DNA of 64,000 nucleotides, from contig JAIUCV010000005.1 of the NCBI GenBank assembly GCA_026724425.1, forward strand, positions 39,653,784 through 39,717,783, written 5' to 3'. The notes beneath the pieces are model-generated. The model worked only from the letters and a program-made list of their open reading frames with translations, made no database searches and was not told the origin of the DNA. Each line of letters begins with the position of its first letter. Position 1 is the first letter of the stretch. The DNA is from Erythrophleum ivorense. Its lineage: Eukaryota; Streptophyta; Magnoliopsida; Fabales; Fabaceae. A program made the translations under genes and the position numbers. Positions 46,266 through 58,445 of the stretch are shown here, in pieces.

Positions 46266-49200
46266 CTCTTTAAAATTTTAAACTTATTAAACTCATATAT
46301 ATTATATAATTTTTTTTATTTAATATTTTAATTTGAAATTATTAAATTTACGTATGTATTATGTATATTTTTTTATTAAAAAAAGCTTTAATATTTCTCG
46401 TTTCTTTCTCTTTTTTTTAATTTGAAATTTAATAACTTGATTGAGTTACTTTATTCTTAATGTTAAGTTATTAATTAATTAGAATATTAGTTATATTACA
46501 ATTTTATCACCTATCACTAAAGTGGAAGTAAATAAGTAAATTTTTAATTTTAATTTCTAACATTTTATTTAAATAATATATTAAAAATGTATAAATTTTT
46601 TAATAAAATGTAAAAAAAATTTCTCTAAAGAAACTTAATCTCAGATCCACAATTTTAATCTAAATCTCACAATCTCCAACAACAAATTAAATTAATTAAA
46701 AAAATTATTATCAAATTCAGAACAATAAATTAAATTTTCAATTTAATATTCTAGGAACTAAGATGAGATACGAAGAGATTACTTTAAAAAAAAAATTATG
46801 TCGGCTTTATCCCACCAACCTTGAATCGTGTCCACGGGTATGATGCCTTCGACATTCAATGTCTTGGTTTAGAAGGACGTCATACCACCTCTTCTCTCTT
46901 CCAAAATTTGTTTCTTGTCCCCTTCAATGCACAAAATTCAAATTGAGAGAAAAAGTTACTCTTAAATTAATTGGTAACTTGTAAGATTCTATTAGCAATT
47001 TTAATGAACGGAAAACGAATGGATCGAATTTCCAAGTTAAAAAGAAAAATTAATAAATTAAATTACAAGTTGAGTCAAACCTGAAGATTTTGTTTTTCTT
47101 ACTAAAAGATATTTCACCTGATATGTTTGTATTGGACAACTTGAACATTTTTTTTTCTTCCATAAATTTAGTGTACCTGTTATGTTTCTAATTTCAGTAT
47201 AACTGTTCTAGCAGTCGATACAAGAAGTACGTTAGCCAACTATACAAAACTTCAATGTGTCAATTCTCCATTAACAAATGATTTTTATTTTCAATCATTT
47301 GACATGAAATAAGGTTGAGTAGTTTCTGTTGCTCGGTTGAAATGGGATTCCCTTGATTTCCTTTTAGAATTAGTAGTGTTAATTTTTAAGGGAAATAGAC
47401 ACAAATGAGTCTTACATTTAAATAGAACTCATCATTTAAGTGAGTTTTACATATTTTATATCTATCTCTTTTTAAATTGGACATAATTAATTTTAGAAAA
47501 AAATTGCAAGATGTAATCTCGTGCTTGGTTTAGCTGAGAGTGGGAATTTTATCTTCTTCTTTTTTCGGTTCCATTTGATGCCCCAAAAGAAGAAAAACAA
47601 AACAAACAGATTCTCCAGATCTAATTTATCCCCTACTGCCGCAAATTAAGACCATATTCACAAATGATTTGTTTAATTTACTTTAGTATGAACATATGAA
47701 TATTTTCCGAAGTTGATATAATTATAAGTTTGTAATGTCATTGTATCATGATTGAAAAAGAAGTAGGAAAAATTGGAGATATGTTGAGTTCCTTTCCACT
47801 GGAAGATCGCTTTCAACAGTTTGTTTTGTTTGCTTGCTTATATGGAGTACATGTCAATTCCCTCTCATTCCTCTAAATCTTCTAATAAAATAAACGAAAA
47901 TTCTATATATTATTGTGGATTGCCACAAAGTTGCGGGAATCATTTATCTGAAAAGCTAGGGGTAGTATTTGAACAAAGCCACTGCTCTCAGTTTCTCTAC
48001 CATGAAACCGGGAAGATGAAATAAAAAATTGATGCAATCTAAGTTGGATCTAAGTCATTGTATTAGCGTTATTCAGCCATATAATCATGTGTGATGTCAT
48101 GTAAGACACTTTTTATTGGTAAAATTAACACTATTAGAGAATATGTCAATATTAATTTTATTTTTTCAAACTTTGAGGGCTATATTAAATGAATAAAACA
48201 AAATAAAACATTTGAAACTAAGATAAACTTTAAATGAATTTTCAAAAATAAAAATGGAATTTAACTTAGTATGTGTCATTACACTAATATTTTCTTTAAC
48301 ATTTCAAGTTCAACAAATTATTGTGTGATTAGATATATTAGATATGATAATAAAATTACTTATTAAAACTTAAAATTTTGAATTAAAATAATTCTTATAC
48401 GATGGAGGCTTGTAGCTTTGATGTGATTAAAACAGACTTGAATAATCTATATTTCATTTTTATGCATTTAGTTTAAGGTTAGATGAAAAAAGAGAACAGA
48501 TGAGAGACGAAGAGCGTATGATTTTGAAAACGACTCTTCACTCTTCTTCTTCTCTCATTTTTTATCCAAGTTTAAATTAAACCTATAAAAATCAAATGCA
48601 TAAGAGATCCCAATTCGATTAAGACAGGTGTGAAGGGTGGAGTATACGCCGAAAATGAGTGGTGGGAATATCATAGGAGAAATCCCCAACTTGGAGGTCA
48701 ATTTAGGGATAGAGGTGGCCATTATAAGGGGCCCTTGATGCACCAATGTCGTCAGGAAGCAATTTATAGCCCATATTTCTGTCTGCCCAAAGGGAAGCGT
48801 TGGTGCTCTTCCACTACTCCTACTGATGATCCACTCATACTCCACATTCATATGCTCTTGTATTTTTCCTTTCTCTTGTTACTCCCAACCTAATTCCGCC
48901 TCTCTCATCTCAGAATGTTCGATCAGAAGAGTTACTTTAATGTCCATGAAAGCCTTCTCCCAGTGGCTGGTGAAATTTATAGTGTTACACGTATGAAACT
49001 GCACGTTTCACAAATGTCCTTAAGTGATAAGGTTATAACTTGTGACTGAGATTAATGCCAATTTTCTTCGTATTGCACCAAAATAATGCTCTGTTTTGGT
49101 GCGATGCCTACTTTTTTCTTGGAGAATTGTCTGGTGTGATAGTTACGTTCAAGAATAAAACAAGGTTGAGAAACGATGCTTCATAATGTGGGACCACCAA

Positions 49201-49756
49201 TAAAACATCAAACATGGTCTTATCTTGGGGCAGGACCCTGCGTTCTTCTGGGTTCCCAAACCCTCTTATGACAGGTACTTGGACAAGGGCTGACGTGATA
49301 ATTATAACTGTTTTGTCTATTTCCTACCCATGAAGGAATATTTGTCCCTTATTCTTCACAAAATGGATTTTCTTTTCCTATCATTATTTTATATCTTATT
49401 ATCTAAAATAACCTGTTTTTATTTTATATGATGACAAGTATTAAATTTGGCGGCGCCAATTTTTTGTTAATTTCTTTTTTCGTACGCTATCGTCTAAAAC
49501 CACTACACAATATTTTTTTTTCAGCTTATGTGAATGTCTTAGATGGTGACACGAATAATTTTTTTTTTCTAATTCGGCTGGCTTGTGTTGTCGTTCCGGA
49601 TGACCACACATGCAAGAATTCGGCCAACATGTGTATCGTCTGGGATGCACATGCACACACGCTAAGCCTCACCATTTTTTCTTTTTTTTTATTTGAAAAT
49701 CTAGCCATTTAAATTTTAGCGTTGCAAAATCATATCATTAAAAAAATTGCATTATT

Positions 49757-49767
49757 CTATAAATAGG
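49757..49767 (+). promoter_or_regulatory. Candidate TATA box
   Basis: CTATAAATAGG fits the plant TATA consensus well. A pyrimidine-rich leader-like stretch follows (49790-49880: CTTTCATATC, CTTCATTGCTTCC), as in plant 5' untranslated regions or LTR repeat regions. No coding frame follows before element H at 50034. It may be a dead gene promoter, or an LTR fragment. Confidence 0.35.
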
Positions 49768-50033
49768 CATAGATTACTCCAACTTTTCGTTCACATTCTT
49801 TCATATCAATCTTTTATCCCTTCTCTAGTTTGCCTTCATTGCTTCCAAAAATTTTCACTCAGTCTTCTTTACCTCCACAAGATTAAATTGGTGAAGTTGT
49901 TGTACGATACATAAGAGGGCAAGAAAAAATACTGTATTATTAAAAATTCGTTACAAATTATTAATACATATTTAGAAAACGTGAAATTTGTTAATATAGA
50001 AATGTATATGTATTTTTCTGTACTTTTTAGAAT

Positions 50034-50303
50034 AGTAAAGAAGTAATATACTTATCACAAAATGCTCTGCTTCTGTACTGAGCCAAAAGACCACTACCAC
50101 ATTTTATATTACAATTATTTACATAAGCTCAGATTACAATGCACTAGTTAGCATAATCGAAAAGCTGAAAGATAACAAACTTTGAGTATATCAAAGAGAA
50201 TATGTAGCACATGTTGAAATGAAATAAAAAGTGTAACGATAAGTATTGATCTAGTGTGGATGCCTTTTAGCATTGTGATAATAAACCCTCACTTTTTCTG
50301 ACA
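50034..50303 (-). repeat. 3' LTR of element H
   Basis: 270 bp, matching 54262-54531. On the minus strand it starts TGTCAG and ends TTTACT, so the termini are TG...CT rather than TG...CA, as in the other copy. Confidence 0.9.
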
Positions 50304-50315
50304 ACCTCCCTCAAA
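50304..50315 (-). other. Polypurine tract of element H
   Basis: The minus strand reads TTTGAGGGAGGT directly before the 3' LTR, a typical copia purine tract. Confidence 0.8.
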
Positions 50316-50800
50316 TGAGAGGGTTTGACACAAACACTGAGTTTGTCTCTAAGCCAACTAAATTTTGAATGTGTCAATGCGTTGGTAAAAACATCATCTA
50401 TTTGTTTTGAAGATGAAACATAAGATATAGCCAGTTCCTTAGCTAGAACTTGATCACGAATGAAATGGATATCAATTTCTATATGTTTAATTCTAAAGTG
50501 AAATACTAGATTTGCAGCAAGAGCACTGGTGCTAAGGTTGTCCCACCAAATAACAAGTGGTTGAGAAAGTTTAAACTTAATTTTCGTCAAGTGATTTGAT
50601 TCATACTAGTTCAGCAGCTAGGTCAACCAAAGATTGATACTCAGATTTTGTGCTAGATCTTGAAACTACCTTTTGTTTCTTAAATGACCATGCAACCAAG
50701 GAGTTCTCAAAAAATACACAACTTCTAGCGATTGAATTTCTGTCATTTGGGCACGATGCCCAATTGGCATCTGCAAAACTAGTCAATGATCAATATTGAG
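50316..50800 (-). pseudogene. Element H: RNase H remnant
   Basis: Two frames carry the copia RNase H: MTSFADANWASCPNDRNSIARSC...SRSSTKSEYQSLVDLAAELV (50601-50786), with the D of FADANWA and E of KSEY, and LVIWWDNLSTSALAANLVFHFRIKHIEIDIHFIRDQVL (50330-50590), with the D of WWDN and the K-H-I-E-I-D-x-H-F motif. A frameshift near 50590-50600 separates them. It would remove RNA from the RNA-DNA hybrid during replication. Confidence 0.9.
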
Positions 50801-51900
50801 ATGGCTTAATATGTATCCCACAGTTGATGGTGTCCTTTAAGTATCTCAAAACTCGCTTAATTGCTTGCCAGTGTGACATAGAAGGCACATTAAGGAACTG
50901 ACTCAGTTTATTGATTGAGAATGAAATTTCAGGCCTTGTATTAGTTAGATATTGAAGAGCAACTACTACACTTTGATAAACAAAGGGATCCTTTAATGGT
51001 TCACCATCACATATATATATTTACCAGACACCATCGAAGTTGGGCATGGTGAAGCATTGATTATATCAAACTTTTTTAGCAAATCAAACACATATTTTCC
51101 TTGAGTTAAATACATCCCTCAGTCATCTCTCGTTATTTCAAAGCCCAAAAAGTAGTGAAGATCCCCAAGATCTTCCAACCAGAAAAGTCCATTTAGTCTT
51201 CGTGTAAAGCTCTGCAAATTCTCGGCATTATTCCCAGTAACCAGGGTGTCATCAACATATATTAGTAAAATAATAATTTGAGACTCAGTTTTGCATAAGA
51301 ATAGAGACATATCTAATTTAGCATTGTGGAAGCCCTAGTTAATTAAGGTAGTCCTTAGTTTGTCATACCAAACCCGAGGGGCTTGCTTCAGACCATAAAT
51401 AGCCTTAAAGAGTTTGTAGATGTGATCTAGTTTGTCTTTGCGTTTGAATCCCTCCAGTTGTGTCATGTAAATTGTTTCTTGTAGAATGCCATTTAGAAAA
51501 GGCATTGTTAATGTCAAATTGTTTTATTGGCCAGCTATAAGATACTACAATAGTTAGGATCAATCTAATTGTAGTCATCTTAATCACAGGTAAAGGTGTC
51601 ACCGAAGCTACTTCCTAGATCCTGTTGACATCCCTTAGCAACCAACCTTGCTTTATTTCTTTTTATGGTACCATCTGCATTGTATTTTATTTTAAATATC
51701 AATTTGCTATCTACTACATTAGGTTGTCCCTCAAAAGGAATCAATGTCCAGGTTCTATTGTTAATAAGAGCATCGTACTCAGTTTATATAGCTTGTCTCC
51801 ACTGATGCATTTTTTATCTATATCATATAAGGAGTTAGTGGATGGTTGTATTATAGGAAAGAAAACCACATACTTAATCTAATCTTCTATTGATTGTCGA
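50801..51900 (-). pseudogene. Element H: reverse transcriptase remnant
   Basis: Copia RT in pieces. 51405-51602 gives TIRLILTIVVSYSWPIKQFDINNAF; 51335-51517 gives LQETIYMTQLEGFKRKDKLDHIYKLFKAIYGLKQAPRVWYDKL; 51119-51310 carries the catalytic YVDD in IILLIYVDDTLVTGNN, followed by LEDLGDLHYFLGFEI. A stretch at 51010-51120 (KYVFDLLKKFDII, then an ATG-less SPCPTSMVSGKY) continues the domain. The N-terminal third (51600-51900) is too decayed to read well. Three frames are used. Confidence 0.9.
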
Positions 51901-53018
51901 GTATTTAGAAACTTAACACTAAATGGAAATTCTAGTTCATTGAACATGAAATGCCTTGAAATGAAAATTCTACCAAAGGAACTAAGGCATTTATATCCTT
52001 TATAGGGCTACTATAGCCCAAGAATACATATTTGATTGTGTGAAAACTACAGCTTGTAACAATTGAAGGGCTTGAGACATGGAAAGTAGGCACACCCAAA
52101 AGTTTTCAAAAGATTGTAGTCTGGTTCCTTATTGTATAGTTGAGAATAAAGTGATTTTCCATGCAAGACCTGGGTTGGCAGTCGATTGATAAGGTGGATT
52201 GAAGTTTGAAAAGCCTTCCACCAATAGAATCGAGGCATACTTGCTTAAGTGAGTAAAGTGAGGCCTAACTTAACAATGTCTATGTTTCCTCTCTACTCTT
52301 CCATTTGTGCCAATGTGTATGGATAGGAATGCCTAAGAATAATGCCAAAGGCTTGAGTCATATGTTCAAAGATCCTAAATTCTCTACCCCATTTTGTTTG
52401 CAGCACCTTGATACTTCTTTCAAATTGTTTTTCTACCATATTTTTAAAATGAACAAAGGCATTGATAGCTTCACCCTTACTTCTTAAGGGATAAAGCCAA
52501 GTGAATCTGCTATAATCATTCAATAAATGAATGTAATATTTGAACCGTTCTTTAGATGTTATTGGTGATGGACCCTACACATCAGAATGTATTAAATCAA
52601 GAGGGAATTGAGCTTGGGATTCAGAAAGCTTAAATGGAAAATAATGGGATTTTCCAAACTTGCATGCTTCATAAAAAAAGTTACTTTCATTATCTTTGAT
52701 TTGAACATTACATCTTTTCAAAACTTGGGATAACACATAATCAGAAAGGTGTCCTAGTTTTCTATGCCAAATTTCTTTAACAAATGGTAGTGTAGCATTA
52801 TGTGATCCATTGGTCTCTTGTTGTAGCATATGACATTGTGAATAAGTTTCAGGTCCATTGATTTTGTAGAGTCTATCATCTAACCTCCCTTGCAACAGTA
52901 CCATTCCTATTCGTAGATCTTTCACAAAGCAACCAAAAGGGTGAAATTCTATATATACATCATTGTTAGCTACTAGTTTAGCAACACTTATAAGTTTTTT
53001 TAGCAAACTTAGGTGCAT
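51901..53018 (-). pseudogene. Element H: integrase remnant
   Basis: From the N-terminus: the GAG-pre-integrase zinc region with EIWHRKLGHLSDYVLSQVLKRC and FFYEACKFGKSHYFPF (52575-53018; the second Cys pair is reduced); the core with DLIHSDV, then MNDYSRFTWLYPLRSKGEAINAFVHFKNMVEKQF and LQTKWGREF (52293-52523; aligned catalytic Asp replaced by W-G-R-E context K-W); then MPRFYWWKAFQTSIHLINRLPTQVL and LLKTFGCAYFPCLKPF (52047-52238). Stops separate the blocks. Confidence 0.9.
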
Positions 53019-53250
53019 GTAGGAATTTCTTAAAATAAGAGGCTATGTTCTGTCACAAGGAATTATAGAATAACCAATAGTAGTAATATCAACCCTTTGT
53101 CCATTACCAACAAAAAATTTTGGCTTACCCTTAACAGTAGTAACCTGATCAATTTGGCTATCATCATGGGTGATGTGATGGCTAGTGCCACTGTCCATAT
53201 ACCATGCAACATCATTCATAATAGTGGAAGAAGCCATATAAGCTGAATAC
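53019..53250 (-). pseudogene. Element H: aspartic protease remnant
   Basis: MASSTIMNDVAWYMDSGTSHHITHD at 53160-53237 carries the copia protease active site D-S-G-T/A and the H-H-I-T pattern. VGNGQRVDITTIGYSII follows, the usual second half. The frame ends at 53043 and the preceding stop near 53240 cuts it from gag. Confidence 0.9.
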
Positions 53251-54232
53251 CCCTACTCATTACTTTTATTTTGCTCAGAAAGTGGTCCACCTATGTAATT
53301 ATGATCAAATATGTGGAAGCAGTTGGCAGCCACATGACTAAGCTTTCCATAAACTTGACATGTAGGCTTTCTAGCATTTTGACTACTTCTTCCTATTCCT
53401 CAACCTCCTCAAAAATTCTGTTGACTTCCACCTCTCTAATTTCCGCGTTTTTGATCTTGAAAGTTATATGATCTATAGTTACTTTTGCTCAAAGCAACAT
53501 TAGGAAAAGATGGAGTGATATACAGAGAATTAAGAGAACTCAGTTGTTCTAACCAACTTTCATAAGTGAGTAGTGTGGCTTGTAGATCTATCCATGACAC
53601 ATTTTCTTTCTCAGATAATTGAACCATAATGGGATTATACTCAGTGTATAATCCAGCAAGTACTTAAGTTACCAAGTCATGCATAAGAATGGGGCATCCT
53701 CCCATTGTAAGGTTATCTGCAATGGTCTTGATCTTATAGAGATATTCATCCATTTTTAATGTCCCTTTTCGAGTTCTTTAAAGTTCAGCCTTATACAAAG
53801 TGATTCGTGACCTGATGTGTGCTCTTGACAAGTCCTTCACAACTGTCCACAAATTTTTTGAAGTGTTATAATTCAACATTTATGAAGCAACATCAGTTGT
53901 CATTATATTGTAGAGCCACCCTAGAAGCAGCTGATCATTGATAGTCCATTCATCAAATGCAAGATTTGGTTTCTTCTCTGCATCATTAGAGAGAAACTCA
54001 GCTGGACAAGGCTTTGTACCAAAACGTGACCATCTAGTTTGTTTCCACAGATGATGAGTAACACCATAGACTGCCATAGTAAGGAATTACTTTTGTCCAA
54101 CTTGACAGAGCATGCTTGAGGGTGAGATATGGCTAAAGAGGTTTTCAAGGACGTGGCTAGAAGAGGGAGGTGCAATACAACTATTTGAGTTTTTGTGAGT
54201 GCAGTTGGTGAGGATCCTTCTTGACTATCCAT
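53251..54232 (-). pseudogene. Element H: gag remnant
   Basis: The natural start is the ATG at 54232 (MDSQEGSSPTALTKTQ), 18 bases from the primer site. The first frame gives SLAISHPQACSVKLDKSNSLLWQSMVLLIICGNKLDGHVLV, matching the copia Gag N-terminus (V-K-L-D-x-x-N-Y-L-x-W). A frameshift near 54000-54060 moves reading to the frame open at 53880-54077 (FLSNDAEKKPNLAFDEWTINDQLLLGWLYN). Downstream, YESWLEQLSSL (53436-53627) and the CX2C-like residues of a zinc knuckle (near 53330-53370: CQVYGKLSHVAANCFH-like) can be read. Confidence 0.85.
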
Positions 54233-54249
54233 GGTGTTTAGCTTACAAA

Positions 54250-54261
54250 ACTCTAATACCA
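54250..54261 (-). other. Primer-binding site of element H (initiator-Met tRNA type)
   Basis: The minus strand reads TGGTATTAGAGT directly after the 5' LTR; the usual copia site begins TGGTATCAGAGC. Two C to T changes explain the difference. Confidence 0.85.
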
Positions 54262-54531
54262 AGTAAAGAAGTAATATACTTATCCACAAAATGCTCAGCT
54301 TCTATACTAAGCCAAAAGACCACTACCGCATTTTATATTACAATCAATTACGTGAGCTCAAATTACAATGCACCAGTTAGCATAACTGAAAATCTGAAAG
54401 ATAACAAACTTTAAGTATATCATAGAGAATATGTAGCATGTGTTGAAATAAAAAAAGGGTGTAACTATAGGCACTGATCTGGTATGGATGCCTTTCAGCA
54501 TTGTGATGATAAACCCTCATTCTTTCCAACA
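54262..54531 (-). repeat. 5' LTR of element H
   Basis: 270 bp. The minus strand starts TGTTGGAAAGAATG and ends CTTCTTTACT, next to the primer site. About 32 differences from the other LTR by hand count. Confidence 0.9.
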
Positions 54532-54536
54532 AGAAT

Positions 54537-55220
54537 CAACATGAGTAAGATACTTTTCATTTACGTATATCCAAATAGCAATATTTGTGAGGGGCCTCAT
54601 GGCATTGCCATTGATTAGTGTGACACACATTTGTAAAAATCAAATGGAACACATCTGTATAAGATGATTGACCTATCAGAAGTTAAAAATCAAGTGGTGT
54701 CCAAGTTGATATACAGATTTTCTTAATCTGTCAACTCTCTAAAATATAGTAATTCAAATTACAAGGAAACAACATTGTTAAGTTGATGATGGCCTATCAC
54801 ACACAATTCATTCCCACGCCACCACTTTACTCTTGGGCTACTATTGGGAAGAAGGGAAAATAGAATGAAGGAAGCAAAAGGAGATGTAGGGATAAGGTGG
54901 GACATGTGGCAAAATTTTATTGGATGAAATTAGATTTCATCAAACCATAATTCGTGTGTCTCACCTTATAGGGTGAAAAAGAGTGGGTCCAAGCATGTGT
55001 AGGTGTCTCAAACAATGACACACATTAGGCCATTTTTTGCTTGTGTGGTCGTTTGGGACAATGACACAAGCAGGCCCCATTTTTTTGGAAAAAGAGAAAA
55101 ATTGTTTGTATTTTAGTCTAGGACACCTAGAAATTGTTTTACAAACAACTAAAAAAATTTAAGTGCAGTGATCCTAGACAACTGACATATGAATGCAAAA
55201 TTAAAAAAAAAACTAGTACC
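54537..55220. other. Unassigned sequence right of element H
   Basis: AT-rich with two short blocks mentioning GTGTCTCA/CAATGACACA (about 55005-55080) that form a loose direct repeat (CAAACAATGACACACATTAGGCC and GGGACAATGACACAAGCAGG, in part). No gene seen. Confidence 0.45.
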
Positions 55221-57169
55221 TACAAACTTGGTACATATAACACTTATTCTTTAGAGTGTTATGAATCATATTACTTTATGTGAGAGATAGAATTTTGACT
55301 GTTATTTTTCTAAAATTTCTTGTTATAATTTTGGTTATTTCATTATTAAAACATACTTGAAGAAACTACTTTAAGATTTAACACATGGTTTACTTAAGAT
55401 TTTATATTGAATTATTAATAATGCTTTTTGACTGTAAGAGTCTATTAAAGTCTAAGGTAATGTTAGAAAATACAAAAGCTTCTAAATTATACAAGCAAAC
55501 ATACTTTGGTATCATAATACTATTACTATAGTCATCCAATAATAAAGCTAAGTGTCATCTGTCTTTTCTTTCTATGATTTACCAACGTGTATAATTCCTT
55601 GAATTGAGCAAGTCAATCTATTATAGTATAGTATCAATCGAACATATGTCTCTATCTAAACACATTACTAAGTGTAATTAGAATTTATATTATCAATAAG
55701 AACATAGTCTATTTTGAAAACTAGTAATAGTCAAGCTATCATATGTGCATAAAATATTTCCATTATATTCCCTTATCTGTGACATATAAAAACAAAAAGA
55801 CCATAATAGACATGATTATATTCAGATATAATGCCATTCATTTAAATGCATAGAGGTATAGTATCATATTTCAAGTGCATATATATAATGTTTCACATAT
55901 TTGTAGTTAGGTATCATATCATGCATTCATATACAATCACATGTATGTCTAATACAAGAAGGTATATATCTAATTAAATTGCACAAAGTCATGCCTTATG
56001 CTATATTGGCTCAACTACATCAAACTGCACATCATTGAAACTTTAGGAAAATCAACTTGCTTAAATAGAACCTTAGCACATTTTGTACTTACTTTTCATA
56101 AAACAATACATCATTATATACTTTTAGTATGCTAAGGTAATTATATTGTATCTCTATGCATATCTTTATAAGAAAATATAGATGATTCTGCTTTAAAAGT
56201 ATTGTTTGTATAGAAATTGTTTCCATAGGTCCTATAACAAGCATTCCATACTAGTTGATGTAGACTTAGGTTTTTGAACTCAAGTACCCTACCAAGTACC
56301 CCATGCTACATGGTATAAAACCTAGGTTTCTAGCATAATCAAGGAGAAAACTATTTTTCTTATTTATATGATTATAAAAACATATCATCGTTTTTATAGG
56401 TAGGGGTAAACATTGTTAGGGCATCCCTTAAAGTTGGTACATAACCTTAACCTGAAACCTGAAGTCACATGAGGGTCTCCCCACCCTCTATGAACCCTTG
56501 TTATAATCTTCATTAGATAACCTAATGATTTAGAACCGTTGCTAAAGCACTAAAAAATTGTGACTTCAATTATGGGCTTTTGTAATAGTTGTTCTCATAT
56601 GATCATATTCCTCTTTTCTCATAAATAGTCTTTGATGCCATCTGTGTTGATGAAGATCATCTCTTATTGGAATTTCATCCCTTGATAAGCTTGTCTCTTG
56701 AAGACTATATCCAAATTAGGATTTAAGAATCTCGTCTCCTAGTGACCATCTTCTGTTGAGATTTTGTTCCTCGAGAACCCTGTTTCCATCCTAAAATTCT
56801 TTTTCATTCTGGTATCATGTCATCATCATAATCATCATATTATTATATTCCAAGTTATCCATGTCATATTTCCTAGTCACTCACACATTATTTGGGTAAA
56901 AATATAAACAATTAACACAAGATCAATAAGTATAGTCATAAATGCATACTCAATAGAATATAAATAATCCATAAATAATTTATTCATAACTAGTACATAA
57001 TGTACATCAGTGACTACAACATCATATTCAATAAAAATATTGATAATCCATATCTGTTATAGCAAAAGTAATTAAGAAATGTTGATCATACAAACTATGT
57101 AAATTACTAGAGCTTGAACAAATTCAAATGGAATCCATTTCTTGTTATTCTATCTTTTAGTATTTTTAG

Positions 57170-57340
57170 TGTCTTACGAGTCCATAACACAGTACTCCAT
57201 AGCTAAGGCCATTTGTGCATAAGAATAGTTTAGGACAATGTCATCCATGCACAGGGATCAAAGTTAAGATATTCCATTACTAAGGTCATCCAGACATGGG
57301 AACAATTCATAATTCAGTCATCCATGCATGGGTCTTCATC
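57170..57340. repeat. Degenerate tandem repeat with GTCATCCATGCATGGG units
   Basis: Three copies of GTCATCCA(T/G)(G/A)CA(C/T)(A/G)GGG start near 57240, 57287 and 57317, with a fainter copy near 57200. Similar in style to the arrays in LTRs A, C and G. Confidence 0.65.
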
Positions 57341-58417
57341 ATTTGCTCCTTTGCATAGGTTATTAGGTGAGATATTACTTAACTTATGTTTTTTGGGCTT
57401 TAGAAGAATTCAGATGGTCAATCATGTATTTCAACATACAACAACAACGATACATTTGCAAAAACATGCATTATTAACTAAATATCCCAAACATGTGAGG
57501 TTTCAACTTAAACATCTTAAGAAAATCCATTAATTTCATGTACCAAAAGGTTACATGGCCTATGTGAATTTATATGGTTCACTCATGCATTTCTAGAGCT
57601 TATTGTGTGTGAATAATGCCAAGGAACTATTCAATTTTATGGCTAGGCCATGTGCTAGAACACAGCCAAGTTGTGTTGCGTATAACATAGCAACATGGCC
57701 GCTGTTGAATACTATAACTCCCTATATTGCAATGCTTTACTTTGCAAAAACTTATTTTTCAGCTATTGTTTCATGCTCTTCCACCATTTTCTCTCATGCA
57801 ACTTAAGAAAACATGACTATTATCATCTAAGCCTTAGTAAGTAAGTAAGAAATCAAACAAAACATTAAGGATTACAACCAAAAGCTTAGTAGAAATCTTA
57901 AGTTTCCTATGTCTCTTAACTTCTCTTCTAGTTTCTGTACATTTATGGCACTTTATGGAAATCTTAATAAAGAAGTTGATGCCTAAATAAGGAATATGCA
58001 AGCTATCCTTACATGTTAGACAAAAGGGTGTGTTCTTACCTTCCTTCCTTTCCTTTCATCTTTGCAACTATCACCTTTTCCCTCTCACTTCCTCATACTT
58101 TCTATTCTCTTAATGTATGGTTATGTCTGAGATAAGTTGGTTTAGTTTTCTTGAAGCCTATCTTTCTTTCTTTTCTCATCCTCTCAATCTCTCTATTTCT
58201 CTATCTCTTCCCCCTTCTTTTTCTTTTCTTTCATTATAGCTTTTTCCCACGTTCTCACTCTCTCAAGCTTCCTTTCTTTTTCTCTTACTTTGTTTTAAAA
58301 TATATGTGTAGGAAGTACTTGACTGAAGGAATGGAAGGGCTAGAGGAAGAGGCCTTATTTATAAGGAATGGAAGTCAGTTCTTCCTCAGCTAAAATCTTT
58401 TTATCTCCTCACCCTAG

Positions 58418-58445
58418 CTTTCTCTCTCTCTCCCTCTCTCTCTTC
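58418..58445. repeat. CT microsatellite
   Basis: CTCTCTCTCTCCCTCTCTCTC-like simple repeat. Confidence 0.8.

Larger units (their letters stand above)
45061..50028. other. AT-rich intergenic sequence without a recognised gene
   Basis: About 5 kb. 45130-45640 has pyrimidine-rich stretches and short frames without recognisable motifs. 46230-46270 has a TA/CA microsatellite. 46270-48550 is very AT-rich. 48555-48893 has overlapping open frames on both strands (98 codons minus, 87 codons plus) that I cannot match to a family. 49430-49800 looks promoter-like (see separate entry). I see no tRNA, rRNA or conserved protein. Confidence 0.5.
50029..54536 (-). mobile_element. Element H: Ty1/copia retrotransposon with target duplication
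   Basis: The element proper is 50034-54531 (4498 bp), between AGAAT at 50029-50033 and AGAAT at 54532-54536. LTRs are 270 bp each. On the minus strand the order is primer site, gag, protease, integrase, RT, RNase H, purine tract: the copia order, with integrase before RT. Short LTRs and the Gag sequence fit the Ale/Retrofit-like end of the copia family, which I infer only loosely. LTR identity is about 88% by hand count, so it is old; the frame is broken many times. Confidence 0.93.

Noticed and set aside
49430..49800. Endogenous pararetrovirus fragment, suggested by CTATAAATAGG and a GGCGCC nearby
   Set aside because: No movement, coat or RT protein motifs in the vicinity; the TATA motif alone is too common.
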